The notes beneath the pieces are model-generated. The model ran no database searches, had not been told where the DNA came from, and saw only the letters and a list, made by a program, of their open reading frames with translations. A stretch of 64,000 nt of DNA from Hyphomicrobiales bacterium (GTDB lineage Bacteria > Pseudomonadota > Alphaproteobacteria > Rhizobiales > Rhizobiaceae). The translations under genes and the position numbers were made by a program. Where the stretch lies: NCBI GenBank assembly GCA_900469445.1, contig UBXM01000001.1, forward strand, positions 495,724-559,723, given 5' to 3'. Shown in pieces: positions 1-7,603 of the stretch; position 1 is the stretch's first letter; each line of letters begins with the position of its first letter.

Positions 1-1
1 A

Positions 2-1087
2 TCATGGCAGGTCCCGCATGCCGATGCCGTTCTTGCCGATCAGCAGGAAAAGGAAGACAGGTGCGCCGAACAGCGCCGTGATGACGCCGATCGGCAGTTC
101 CGCCGGTGCCGCGACGGTACGCGCCACGCTGTCGGCAATCAAAAGCAGCGCGCCTCCTCCCAATGCCGACCCCGGCAACAGGAAGCGATGCGACGGCCCC
201 ATGGCAAGCCGCAGAAGATGCGGCACGACGATACCGACAAAACCGATCGAACCGGCAACCGCCACGGTGGAACCACAAGCGGCGGCGACCGCGACGATAA
301 CGATGCGCTTCAACCGCTGCACCGGGATGCCCATGTGGAAGGCTGCCGCATCCCCGAGGATCAAGGCATCGAGCCCCTTGGCGACAAACGGTATGATCGC
401 CATGACGAAGGCGATGAAGGGCAGGATCGACAGGACACGGCCATAGGTGGCGCCGCCCAGAGAGCCGAGGCTCCAGAAGGTGATGTCGCGCAACTGCCGG
501 TCATCGGCCATGACGATCAGAAGTCCCATGAACGCACCGGCAAGCGCACCGATCGCGATCCCGCAGAGGATCAGCGCCGTGGTCGAGGTGCGCCCGTCGC
601 GCGTGGCGATCGCATAAAGCAGCCATGTGACGAGCAACCCGCCGAAAAACGCCATCAGCGGCAGGAACTGGTTGCCGAGCGCAAGCGCGATCGGCGCAAG
701 CACGCCGCCGCCGAGCACGATGGCGCAGACTGCGGCCAGTCCAGCCCCGGACGTCACCCCGACAATGCCGGGATCGGCGAGCGGATTGCGGAACAGGCCC
801 TGCATCATCGCGCCGGAGACGGCCAGCCCTGCTCCGATGAGAAGCCCGAGCGCCGTGCGCGGCAGGCGCACCGCTTCAAGGATCACTCGCTCCTGCGTCG
901 TCAGACTGTCGCCATTTCCGGTGAGATAGGCGAACAGATCCCGCAGGCCCACGCCCGTCGGCCCGACATGCAGGGAAATCAGACAGGAGACGACGAGCAG
1001 GAGCGCGAGCAGAAACAGCACCAGCACGCCCTGGGACGTCCTGTCTCCCTCACCCGTCCTGCGAAAAGGCATGGCGAGCGCTTTCAT
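2..1087 (-). CDS. hmuU: Heme ABC transporter permease HmuU (FecCD family)
   Basis: Inner-membrane permease that moves heme delivered by HmuT into the cytoplasm. The 361-residue protein has about nine or ten hydrophobic segments and FecCD-type motifs (NPLADPGIVGVTSGAGLA near residue 100; a glycine-rich GFVGIVVPHLLR segment near residue 285). Length is usual for the family. Its ATG overlaps the stop of hmuT (ATGA), so the two are translationally coupled. Its own TGA overlaps another ATG at bases 5-3, which is almost certainly the start of the ATPase gene hmuV running off the left edge. A related siderophore or B12 permease is possible, but the divergent heme genes favour heme. Confidence 0.9.
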   Translation of the reverse strand: MKALAMPFRRTGEGDRTSQGVLVLFLLALLLVVSCLISLHVGPTGVGLRDLFAYLTGNGDSLTTQERVILEAVRLPRTALGLLIGAGLAVSGAMMQGLFRNPLADPGIVGVTSGAGLAAVCAIVLGGGVLAPIALALGNQFLPLMAFFGGLLVTWLLYAIATRDGRTSTTALILCGIAIGALAGAFMGLLIVMADDRQLRDITFWSLGSLGGATYGRVLSILPFIAFVMAIIPFVAKGLDALILGDAAAFHMGIPVQRLKRIVIVAVAAACGSTVAVAGSIGFVGIVVPHLLRLAMGPSHRFLLPGSALGGGALLLIADSVARTVAAPAELPIGVITALFGAPVFLFLLIGKNGIGMRDLP

Positions 1088-1974
1088 CAGTTGATCGCGC
1101 CCGGATAGATTTTCGCGGCCAGCGCCCGCGCGGCGTCCGGCGTACGGGGACCGAAACCGAGAAGCATCAGGCCGTCCATCGAAACCAGTGCCTTGTTGGC
1201 GGCAGCCGGCGTCGTCTGCATCGAGGGCAGCGCAAACATCTCTTCCGGCGTGATCGAATGATCACCACGCGACATGGACAGGATGACATCGGGAGCGGCC
1301 GCAATCACGGCTTCGTCGGACATCGGCTTGTAACCCTTGATCGTCGGCGCGGCATTGACGCCACCCGCCATCTCGATGATCGCGCCGGCCTCGGTATCCG
1401 CGCCACCCGCCATCAGGCGACCGTTCGAAACGGAAAGCACGAACAGCACCTTCTTCTTCTCACCGGCAATCTTGGCGACATCTGCGGCAACGGCCTTCAG
1501 GCCGTCTTCGGTCTTCGCTGCCAGCGCTTCCGCCTTGTCCGACAATCCGACGGCTGCACCGACATCACGGATTTTCTGCCCGATCCTGCCGGCTTCGGGC
1601 GGCGTCGGAATGACCACCATCGGCACCTCGCTGGCCTTCAGGATTTCCAGAACCGGCGGCGGGCCGGAACCCTCCTCCATCAGGATCAGGTCCGGCTTCT
1701 GGCCTAAAATGCCTTCAGCCGAAAGCGCCCGCATGTAGCCGACATCCGGCTTGGAATTGGCGTCCGCCGGATAGAAGCTGGTGGAATCGCGCGCCACGAT
1801 CCGGTCCTGCGCACCCAGATCGTAGAGGATCTCGGTGATCGTACCGCCGACAGAGACGATGCGCTTGGCTTCGGGATTGCCCTTGTCTGCCGCGAACACG
1901 CCGCCCGCCGCCATGGTCGATCCGACCAAAATCATTGCAAAGAAACGCCCAAATCTGGAAACGGAAACCATCAT
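1087..1974 (-). CDS. hmuT: Heme ABC transporter periplasmic binding protein HmuT
   Basis: Periplasmic receptor that captures heme and hands it to HmuU. The 295-residue protein starts with a signal peptide (hydrophobic core FFAMILVGSTMAAGG, likely cleavage after VFA near residue 28) and continues as a TroA-like binding protein opening with RIVSVGGTITEILYDLG. The ATG at 1974 is preceded by GGGTGG on its strand. It is the first visible gene of hmuT-hmuU(-hmuV). The usual rhizobial upstream partners hmuP and hmuS are absent; a divergent monooxygenase/hutX pair is there instead. Iron regulation is inferred, not shown. Confidence 0.9.
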   Translation of the reverse strand: MMVSVSRFGRFFAMILVGSTMAAGGVFAADKGNPEAKRIVSVGGTITEILYDLGAQDRIVARDSTSFYPADANSKPDVGYMRALSAEGILGQKPDLILMEEGSGPPPVLEILKASEVPMVVIPTPPEAGRIGQKIRDVGAAVGLSDKAEALAAKTEDGLKAVAADVAKIAGEKKKVLFVLSVSNGRLMAGGADTEAGAIIEMAGGVNAAPTIKGYKPMSDEAVIAAAPDVILSMSRGDHSITPEEMFALPSMQTTPAAANKALVSMDGLMLLGFGPRTPDAARALAAKIYPGAIN

Positions 1975-2041
1975 GATCCACCCAATCGCGCTGCCGCAGG
2001 CCTTGATGAAAATCAGACGGACAGCGCTGCAAATTTCAATA

Positions 2042-2062
2042 ACTTGAGTTGACTACGCAAGT
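2042..2062. promoter_or_regulatory. Imperfect palindrome in the divergent heme promoter region
   Basis: A 21-bp element with arms ACTTGAGTT and TACGCAAGT around GAC, matching at seven of nine positions when one arm is reverse-complemented. It lies between hmuT and the heme-degrading enzyme gene, inside the only shared control region, and its centre contains TTGACT, a possible -35. The core TGA-N9-GCA is one base from the TGA-N9-TCA pattern of the rhizobial RirA iron-responsive operator. A role as an iron or heme operator is inference. Confidence 0.4.
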
Positions 2063-2135
2063 TTTTTTGGCTTTTCAAGGGGAGAGCCGGCAGATATCTT
2101 GACTGGCAAATGAAACTTAAGTGAGGGAAGTTTCC

Positions 2136-2483
2136 ATGTATATCGCAATGAACCGTTTTCGCGTTGTTCCGGGCTTCGAAGAGGCTTTCGAAGCCATCTG
2201 GCGCGATCGCCAGGGCCGTCTGGCGGAACTGCCGGGTTACATCGAATTCCACATGCTGAAGGGGCCCAAAGCGGAAGATCACTCGCTCTACGCATCCCAC
2301 ACCGTCTGGGAGACATTCGAGCATTTCAAGGCTTGGACAACCTCCGAGCAGTTCCGCGCGGCACATGCCAATGCCGGCAACAACCGCGGCAAGGTCGAAT
2401 ATCTCTCCGGCCCGCATTTCGAAGGTTTCGAAGTCATCATCCATGAAGACAAGAACGGCGTGCGCGCCGCCGATGCCGCCTGA
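2136..2483 (+). CDS. Heme-degrading monooxygenase (ABM/IsdG fold, HmuQ/HmuD-like)
   Basis: Probable cytoplasmic heme oxygenase that opens the porphyrin ring and releases iron. The 115-residue protein has the antibiotic-biosynthesis-monooxygenase fold. Asn6, Trp67 and His77 fall at the spacing of the Asn/Trp/His triad of IsdG/MhuD-type enzymes. The ATG at 2136 is chosen because GAGGGAAG stands five bases upstream; the in-frame GTG at 2121 lies in front of that site. hutX follows after nine bases, so the two form an operon divergent from hmuT. Rhizobial enzymes of this type are called HmuQ or HmuD, and which of the two is closer cannot be told here. Confidence 0.8.
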   Translation: MYIAMNRFRVVPGFEEAFEAIWRDRQGRLAELPGYIEFHMLKGPKAEDHSLYASHTVWETFEHFKAWTTSEQFRAAHANAGNNRGKVEYLSGPHFEGFEVIIHEDKNGVRAADAA

Positions 2484-2492
2484 GGATATGCG

Positions 2493-3011
2493 ATGAACGC
2501 CGTTTCCGAAATCCAGCCGGACCGCCGCGAGCGTGCGCTGGCAGCGCTTGCCGAAAAGCCTGATGGCATCGTCGAGTCGATTGCCGCTGCCGCCGGTGTG
2601 ACGCCTGCCGAAATCCTTGAAATCCTTCCCGAGGGTTCAGCCGTCATCGCCGCCAGGGAAAACTTCGATGACATCTGGACCGAACTGACCACCTGGGGTG
2701 TCGTGCTCTTCCTCGTCCACACCGAGGACGTTGTCGCCGAAATCGATGGCGTATTGCCGGCAGGTTCGGAAAGCCACGGATGGTTCAACATCCACGGCGA
2801 CAGCCCCATCGGCGGTCACATCAAGAAGGACAACTGCGCCTCGATCACCTTCGTCGACCGCGCCTTCCACGGCCGCCGCTCCTGTTCCATCTGGTTCATG
2901 AACGCCAAGGGCGCGCCGATGTTCAAGGTCTTCGTCAAGCGCGACGAGGCCTGCGAACTGCTGGCCGAGCAGCTCGCGAAGTTCGAGGCGCTGCGCGCCA
3001 GGTACAGCTGA
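2493..3011 (+). CDS. hutX: Heme utilization cytosolic carrier protein HutX
   Basis: Small cytoplasmic heme carrier thought to pass heme from the importer to a degrading enzyme. The 172-residue protein matches HutX/HuvX in length and in the motifs GWFNIHGDSPIGGHI (about residues 92-106), FVDRAFHGRRSCSIWFMN and MFKVFVKRDE. A GAGGAT ribosome site precedes the ATG. It lies nine bases after the heme-degrading enzyme and probably shares its transcript. Its presence may compensate for the missing hmuS. Confidence 0.85.
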   Translation: MNAVSEIQPDRRERALAALAEKPDGIVESIAAAAGVTPAEILEILPEGSAVIAARENFDDIWTELTTWGVVLFLVHTEDVVAEIDGVLPAGSESHGWFNIHGDSPIGGHIKKDNCASITFVDRAFHGRRSCSIWFMNAKGAPMFKVFVKRDEACELLAEQLAKFEALRARYS

Positions 3012-3024
3012 TATTGCAAACGCT

Positions 3025-3050
3025 GAGGGCGGCATCTGGTTGTCGCCCTC
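3025..3050 (+). terminator. Hairpin after hutX
   Basis: A perfect 7-bp stem, GAGGGCG pairing with CGCCCTC around a 12-base loop, starts 13 bases after the hutX stop and precedes the convergent small gene. There is no T tract, so it may be an imperfect terminator or an RNA 3'-end stabiliser. Confidence 0.4.
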
Positions 3051-3062
3051 CACCGCCCGGTC

Positions 3063-3311
3063 TCAGATGGCTGGAACCCATTTCCAGAACACGCCTTCCA
3101 TCCGCTCCGGATAATATTTGAACTCGCATTCGAAACGTCTGCCATAGGCTTCCGCTTCGTCCAGCGCTTTCGCGCTGACCGGGTTCATGCCCGTACCGGC
3201 TGCAAACCAATCCTCGAGAAGATCCTCCGGCACGTAGACGCCCGCTCTCAATGGCAGCGATTGCAACGTCCTGTTCAATTCCTCTGGCGGCATGTGTTCC
3301 TCTGGCGGCAT
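3063..3311 (-). CDS. Small hypothetical protein with duplicated start region
   Basis: Cytoplasmic protein of about 82 residues, no family recognised. The C-terminal half is rich in aromatic and charged residues (RRFECEFKYYPERMEGVFWKWVPAI). The chosen ATG at 3311 has AGGGAGA upstream. An 18-bp tandem duplication creates a second ATG at 3293 preceded by AGAGGAA, so HMPPEE occurs twice and translation could begin at either. An in-frame ATG at 3353 also exists but lacks a good ribosome site. It converges with hutX. Confidence 0.55.
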   Translation of the reverse strand: MPPEEHMPPEELNRTLQSLPLRAGVYVPEDLLEDWFAAGTGMNPVSAKALDEAEAYGRRFECEFKYYPERMEGVFWKWVPAI

Positions 3312-3314
3312 GTG
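3279..3314. repeat. Perfect 18-bp tandem duplication at a gene start
   Basis: The unit TTCCTCTGGCGGCATGTG occurs twice head to tail. On the minus strand each unit carries a purine-rich ribosome-binding stretch or its spacer together with an ATG, so the start region of the small gene 3063-3311 is doubled. The length is a multiple of three and keeps the frame. Confidence 0.9.
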
Positions 3315-3367
3315 TCTCTCCCTGTCTGCATGGTCCATGCTGTCCCTCAACATCGGCGCAAATAAGA

Positions 3368-3399
3368 AAAGGCGGGTGCCTCATCAAGCACCCGCCTTT
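3368..3399 (-). terminator. Rho-independent terminator of the DUF3008-like gene
   Basis: A perfect 12-bp stem (AAAGGCGGGTGC with GCACCCGCCTTT, 8-base loop). On the minus strand it is followed by TTTTCTTATTT, a good T tract. It lies 35 bases beyond the stop of the minus-strand gene at 3435. Confidence 0.85.
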
Positions 3400-3434
3400 C
3401 CGGGAAGTCCGGGTTCGGACCGGAAGCCGTCTGT

Positions 3435-3623
3435 TCAGTGTTGAGCCACGTGTTCGGGCTTGCCCTTGCGCTTGGTGGAGGCAAACTCCTCCAGCTGCTT
3501 CTCGCTCATGGATTTTTCCATGCCCTTCGACGCGCCCTTGAGCTCGCTTTTCTTGATGTCGCCGCGCTTTGCCGCAAGCGCCGCGCCTGCGGCCTTCTGC
3601 TGTGCCTTGGATTTTGCCGGCAT
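3435..3623 (-). CDS. DUF3008-like small basic protein
   Basis: A 62-residue, lysine- and alanine-rich soluble protein starting MPAKSKAQQKAAGAALAAKR, the hallmark of the DUF3008 family of unknown function. Length matches the family. The ATG at 3623 is chosen because GGAGG lies eight bases upstream; the longer reading of this frame has no homology character. It is followed by a strong terminator and is divergent from the small acidic gene at 3777. Confidence 0.8.
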   Translation of the reverse strand: MPAKSKAQQKAAGAALAAKRGDIKKSELKGASKGMEKSMSEKQLEEFASTKRKGKPEHVAQH

Positions 3624-3776
3624 CTCTGCCTCCGTCATCTGATTGCTGGCAGTCCAACCGCTCAAGGCCGATTTTCGTTCCAATCGACAAGCGCGGAACA
3701 TCTCCCCATGCGACGTGTTGTTCTCCGACGTCTGCACTCCCCAGCTGACGACCAGGACATTCGAAAGGAACCACCC

Positions 3777-3992
3777 ATGGGCACGACATCTCCAAGGACC
3801 GGCACCGACCTCGAGCGTGAGCAGCGCGACACCACCAATCCCGAAGCGTTGAAGGAAGCCGCGCGGCTCGGAAACAACGACACCTATCTGGTCGAGACCG
3901 ACCTGGAAGATGCCGATCAGCGCGAAGACGGCGATCAGCCTGATGGCCGCGCCAGCCCGATGAGCAACGCCGACAACCCGGAGCGCAGCTAA
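3777..3992 (+). CDS. Small acidic hypothetical protein
   Basis: A 71-residue hydrophilic protein rich in Asp, Glu and Asn (ETDLEDADQREDGDQ in the middle), probably disordered, with no recognised family and no signal or membrane segment. The ATG at 3777 has AAAGGA seven bases upstream. It stands alone between the divergent DUF3008-like gene and the nucleotidyltransferase 58 bases downstream. Small genes of this kind are frequent in rhizobia. Confidence 0.55.
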   Translation: MGTTSPRTGTDLEREQRDTTNPEALKEAARLGNNDTYLVETDLEDADQREDGDQPDGRASPMSNADNPERS

Positions 3993-4050
3993 GGCGGAAC
4001 CTCCTTGGCCTCTCGCGTGTTGCTTTATCGAAGCAATAACGGAGAGATCC

Positions 4051-4938
4051 ATGGACGCCGACACATTACCGACCACCGGGTCGGGGCCGACGCCCGAACC
4101 GGAAAAAGCACGCAACGCCCATCCCCTGCATCTGATGCCGGGGATGGAGGTCAAGGCAGCGCCGACGCTTGCCGATCCGGAAGCCGAAGACTTCGTCTCA
4201 GAAGCCCTGGAAGACCTTGTGGCCTGCCACATTCCCTTCCTGCTCGCCGGCACGTTTGCGATCAGCGCCTATACCGGCATTACCCGTCCCACCAAGGATC
4301 TCGATATCTTCTGCAAGGCAGGCGATTACGCCCGCATCCTCGCCCATTTCAAGGACAAGGGTTACGAGATCGAGGTGGAGGACGACCGCTGGCTCGGCAA
4401 GATCAAGAAGGGCCGTCACTTCTGCGACGTGATCTTCGCCGCCTCCAACGGCACGATGCCGATCAGCGACAGCTGGTTCGACAATGCCCGCCAGATCGAG
4501 ATGAATGGTCACAAGGTGCGCATCATCGCACCGACCGAGCTGATCTGGTCGAAATGTTTCGTTCAGCTCCGCCATCGTTATGACGGTGGCGACATCGTCC
4601 ACATGATCCTGCGCGCCCATGACCAGATCGATTGGGACAGGCTTCTGAACCATATGGAAGTGCATTGGGAAGTGCTGCTCATCCACCTCCTGAACTTCCG
4701 CTGGATCTACCCGACCGAGCGCGACAAGGTACCGGACTGGCTGCTCGATGAATTGCTCGACCGCCTCAAGGCCCAGCGCGAACTACCCCTGCCACAGATG
4801 AAGATCTGCCGCGGCCGCATGTTCAGCCGTGTCGATTTCGAAATCGACGTGAAGGAATGGGGCTTTGCCGATGTCGGCGGCGAAGGCGACCTGCGCGACG
4901 GCGTGGACGAGGAAACGAGAGAAGGAGGCGCCGCGTGA
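4051..4938 (+). CDS. Nucleotidyltransferase-superfamily protein
   Basis: A 295-residue protein with a core resembling the minimal/AbiEii-type nucleotidyltransferase fold: LLAGTFAISAYTG (residues 64-76) in the place of the GG/GS helix turn, then TKDLDIF with the metal-binding pair Asp83 and Asp85, and Asp126 as a possible third carboxylate. The first 40 residues are proline-rich and likely flexible. The C-terminal region after residue 180 is helical and unassigned. The substrate is unknown. An ATG after GGAGAG is the start. Its stop overlaps the next gene's start (TGATG), so it is coupled to the metallophosphoesterase. A toxin-antitoxin role is not indicated. Confidence 0.75.
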   Translation: MDADTLPTTGSGPTPEPEKARNAHPLHLMPGMEVKAAPTLADPEAEDFVSEALEDLVACHIPFLLAGTFAISAYTGITRPTKDLDIFCKAGDYARILAHFKDKGYEIEVEDDRWLGKIKKGRHFCDVIFAASNGTMPISDSWFDNARQIEMNGHKVRIIAPTELIWSKCFVQLRHRYDGGDIVHMILRAHDQIDWDRLLNHMEVHWEVLLIHLLNFRWIYPTERDKVPDWLLDELLDRLKAQRELPLPQMKICRGRMFSRVDFEIDVKEWGFADVGGEGDLRDGVDEETREGGAA

Positions 4939-5711
4939 TGGCCAAGTCACCCGAAAAGAAACAGGATACCACCGCCCCGGCAAAGGCGAATGGCAAACCC
5001 AACGGGAAACAACGGATCGCAGCCATGGGCGATCTTCACGTCAAGGAACACGGCTCGATCTCCTACAAGGAGCTTTTCACCGAGATATCCCAGGAGGCCG
5101 ATATCCTCGTACTGACGGGTGACCTGACGGATCTCGGCAAGCCCGAGGAAGCGCAACTGCTGGCGGCCGACCTTCGCTCCTGTTCGATCCCGATGGTCGG
5201 CGTTCTGGGCAACCACGATTACGAATGCGGCCATGTGGACGAGGTGAAGGCGATCATCAAGGATGCTGGCGTGCATCTTCTCGAAGGCACCGCAACCGAA
5301 ATCAACGGCGTCGGCTTTGCCGGCGTCAAAGGTTTTGCCGGCGGTTTCGGCCGCTACATGCTCGGCTCCTTCGGCGAACCGGCGATCAAGGCGATGGTGG
5401 CCGAAAGCGTCGAGGAAACGATGCGGCTGGAAAACGCGCTGCGGCAGGTAAAATCGGAACGGGCGATGGTTGTACTCCACTACGCGCCGATCCAGCAGAC
5501 GGTCGAAGGCGAACCGCCGGAAATCTTTCCTTTCCTCGGCTCGTCGCGGCTGGCCGAAACGATCGACCGCTTTCCGGTGAAAGCCGTCGTCCACGGTCAT
5601 GCCCATCGCGGCACCTATGAAGGCCGAACCCCCGGCGGTGCCCCGGTCTACAATGTCGCCTCCCATATCGAAAAGCCGACCGGCAAGGCTTATGCGCTGC
5701 TGGAGATGTAA
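4938..5711 (+). CDS. Metallophosphoesterase (calcineurin-like)
   Basis: Dinuclear-metal phosphoesterase of 257 residues showing the full motif series: GDLH (31-34), GDLTD (61-65), GNHD (91-94) and a C-terminal GHAHRG with metal-binding histidines. The first 25 residues are lysine- and proline-rich and likely disordered. The ATG at 4938 is chosen because GAAGGAGG lies nine bases before it. It is translationally coupled to the preceding nucleotidyltransferase, which suggests the two act on one nucleotide-type substrate (inference). A terminator follows. Confidence 0.85.
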   Translation: MAKSPEKKQDTTAPAKANGKPNGKQRIAAMGDLHVKEHGSISYKELFTEISQEADILVLTGDLTDLGKPEEAQLLAADLRSCSIPMVGVLGNHDYECGHVDEVKAIIKDAGVHLLEGTATEINGVGFAGVKGFAGGFGRYMLGSFGEPAIKAMVAESVEETMRLENALRQVKSERAMVVLHYAPIQQTVEGEPPEIFPFLGSSRLAETIDRFPVKAVVHGHAHRGTYEGRTPGGAPVYNVASHIEKPTGKAYALLEM

Positions 5712-5724
5712 TCTCCAAATAACG

Positions 5725-5754
5725 CGCGGCTCATGGAACCACGGGCCGCGTTTT
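5725..5754 (+). terminator. Terminator after the phosphoesterase gene
   Basis: CGCGGC pairs with GCCGCG around a 14-base loop and is followed by TTTT. It lies 13 bases after the stop codon, separating this operon from treZ. Confidence 0.65.
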
Positions 5755-5791
5755 CCGTTTGCCGGTCTCTTTCAATAAGGGACGGGGTCAG

Positions 5792-7603
5792 ATGACGGAT
5801 TTGAATGCCGCCGAAGAGTTTCGTGTTTTCCCAAAGACCTGGGGAGCGGAATATGTCGCCGTTGGAGAGGTTCGTTTCCGGCTCTGGGCGCCCGGCCAGA
5901 AAACCTTGATCCTCAGGCTCGATGGCGAAGACACCGAGATGAGCGAAAGCGGCGGCGGCTGGTTCGAACTGCTGGCGACCGGTGTTTCGGCCGGAACCGA
6001 ATACAGCTTCGTCCTCTCCGATGGCACCGTGGTTCCCGACCCCGCCTCCCGCGCCCAGAAGGACGATGTCAACGGCCCGTCGCTGGTCATCGACCCGACC
6101 AATTACGACTGGCAGGATACGAACTGGAAAGGCCGCCCGTGGGACGAGACCATCGTCTACGAGCTGCATTTCGGCACGTTCACGCCGGAAGGCACTTTCC
6201 GCGCCGCAATCGACAAACTCCCCCATCTGGCCGATCTCGGCATCACCATGATCGAGGTCATGCCACTGTCCCAGTTCGGCGGCAAACGCGGCTGGGGTTA
6301 TGACGGCGTGCTGCTTTATGCCCCGCATTCGGCCTATGGCCCGCCGGAGGATTTCAAGGCCTTCGTCGATGCGGCCCACGGCCACGGCATGTCCGTCGTG
6401 CTCGATATCGTGCTCAACCATTTCGGCCCCGAAGGCAATTACCTGCCGCGTCTCGCCCCCGACTTCTTCCACAAGGAGCGGATGACGCCCTGGGGTGCGG
6501 GCATCGCCTATGATGTCGATGCCGCCCGCCGTTACATCGCCGAAGCGCCGCTCTACTGGCTGGAGGAATTCCATCTCGACGGCCTGCGTTTCGACGCGAT
6601 CGACCAGATCGAGGACACATCCGACAAACATGTCCTGATCGAGATCGCCGAGCGCATCCGCGCCGAAATCACCGACCGTCCGATCCACCTGACGACGGAA
6701 GACTGCCGCAACGTCACCTTCCTGCATCCGCGCGATGAGGATGGTTCTGCGCCGCTCTTCACCGGCGAATGGAACGACGATTTTCACAATGCCGTCCATG
6801 TCTTTTTGACCGGCGAAACCCATGCCTATTACAAGGATTTTGCCGAAGGCCCGGAAAAGCTGGTGGCTCGCTGCCTAACGGAAGGCTTTGCCTATCAGGG
6901 CGAGATCTCGCCGCAATCCGGCGAGAAACGCGGCGTCGACAGCAAGGCTCAGCCGCCGCTTGTCTTCGTCGATTTCATCCAGAACCACGATCAGACCGGC
7001 AACCGGGCGCAGGGCGAGCGGCTGATCGCGCTTGCCGGAGAGACACGCACCAAAATCCTGTTCGCCACCCTCCTCCTCTCGCCACATATCCCGCTGGTCT
7101 TCATGGGTGAGGAATATGGTGAGACGAACCCCTTCCTGTTCTTCACCGACTTCCATGGCGATCTGGCAAAGGCGGTGCGCGAGGGACGGGCAAAGGAATT
7201 CGAAGGCCACGCTGGCCATGGCGAAAAGGTGCCTGACCCGAACGCGAAAAAGACATTCGAGGCGTCGAAGCTCGACTGGGACAAGCTCAAGTCGCCGCAG
7301 GGCCGCGACTGGTTCGATTTCACCCGCGAGCTTCTCAAGCTCCGCCAGGAGATTGTCGTGCCTATGCTGGCGACCGCCAAAGGCGGCACCGGGAAGATCA
7401 TCGACACCGACACCGGTTATCTCGCCGTCTCCTGGGCCCTCCCGAAAGGCAAGCTCGCGATCGCGCTCAATATCGGAGAGGCGGCAAGGCCGCTGCCGAA
7501 AATGCCGGGCAAGCCGATCTACGCCTATCCGAAAAAGGACCACCCGGAACGCCTGACCGAACTTGCTCCCAATTCCATCCTCGTCAGCTTCGAAAAGGCA
7601 TGA
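5792..7603 (+). CDS. treZ: Malto-oligosyltrehalose trehalohydrolase TreZ
   Basis: Cytoplasmic GH13 enzyme that releases trehalose from malto-oligosyltrehalose made by TreY. The 603-residue protein has an N-terminal carbohydrate-binding domain, the (beta/alpha)8 barrel with DGLRFDAI carrying the nucleophile Asp near residue 268, TEDCRN with the acid, and FIQNHDQTGNR near residue 398. ATG 5792 is preferred over the in-frame TTG at 5759 because GGGACGGGG lies just before it. Its stop overlaps the treY start by ATGA. No treX debranching gene is in the window, so the glucan supply must come from elsewhere. Confidence 0.92.
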   Translation: MTDLNAAEEFRVFPKTWGAEYVAVGEVRFRLWAPGQKTLILRLDGEDTEMSESGGGWFELLATGVSAGTEYSFVLSDGTVVPDPASRAQKDDVNGPSLVIDPTNYDWQDTNWKGRPWDETIVYELHFGTFTPEGTFRAAIDKLPHLADLGITMIEVMPLSQFGGKRGWGYDGVLLYAPHSAYGPPEDFKAFVDAAHGHGMSVVLDIVLNHFGPEGNYLPRLAPDFFHKERMTPWGAGIAYDVDAARRYIAEAPLYWLEEFHLDGLRFDAIDQIEDTSDKHVLIEIAERIRAEITDRPIHLTTEDCRNVTFLHPRDEDGSAPLFTGEWNDDFHNAVHVFLTGETHAYYKDFAEGPEKLVARCLTEGFAYQGEISPQSGEKRGVDSKAQPPLVFVDFIQNHDQTGNRAQGERLIALAGETRTKILFATLLLSPHIPLVFMGEEYGETNPFLFFTDFHGDLAKAVREGRAKEFEGHAGHGEKVPDPNAKKTFEASKLDWDKLKSPQGRDWFDFTRELLKLRQEIVVPMLATAKGGTGKIIDTDTGYLAVSWALPKGKLAIALNIGEAARPLPKMPGKPIYAYPKKDHPERLTELAPNSILVSFEKA

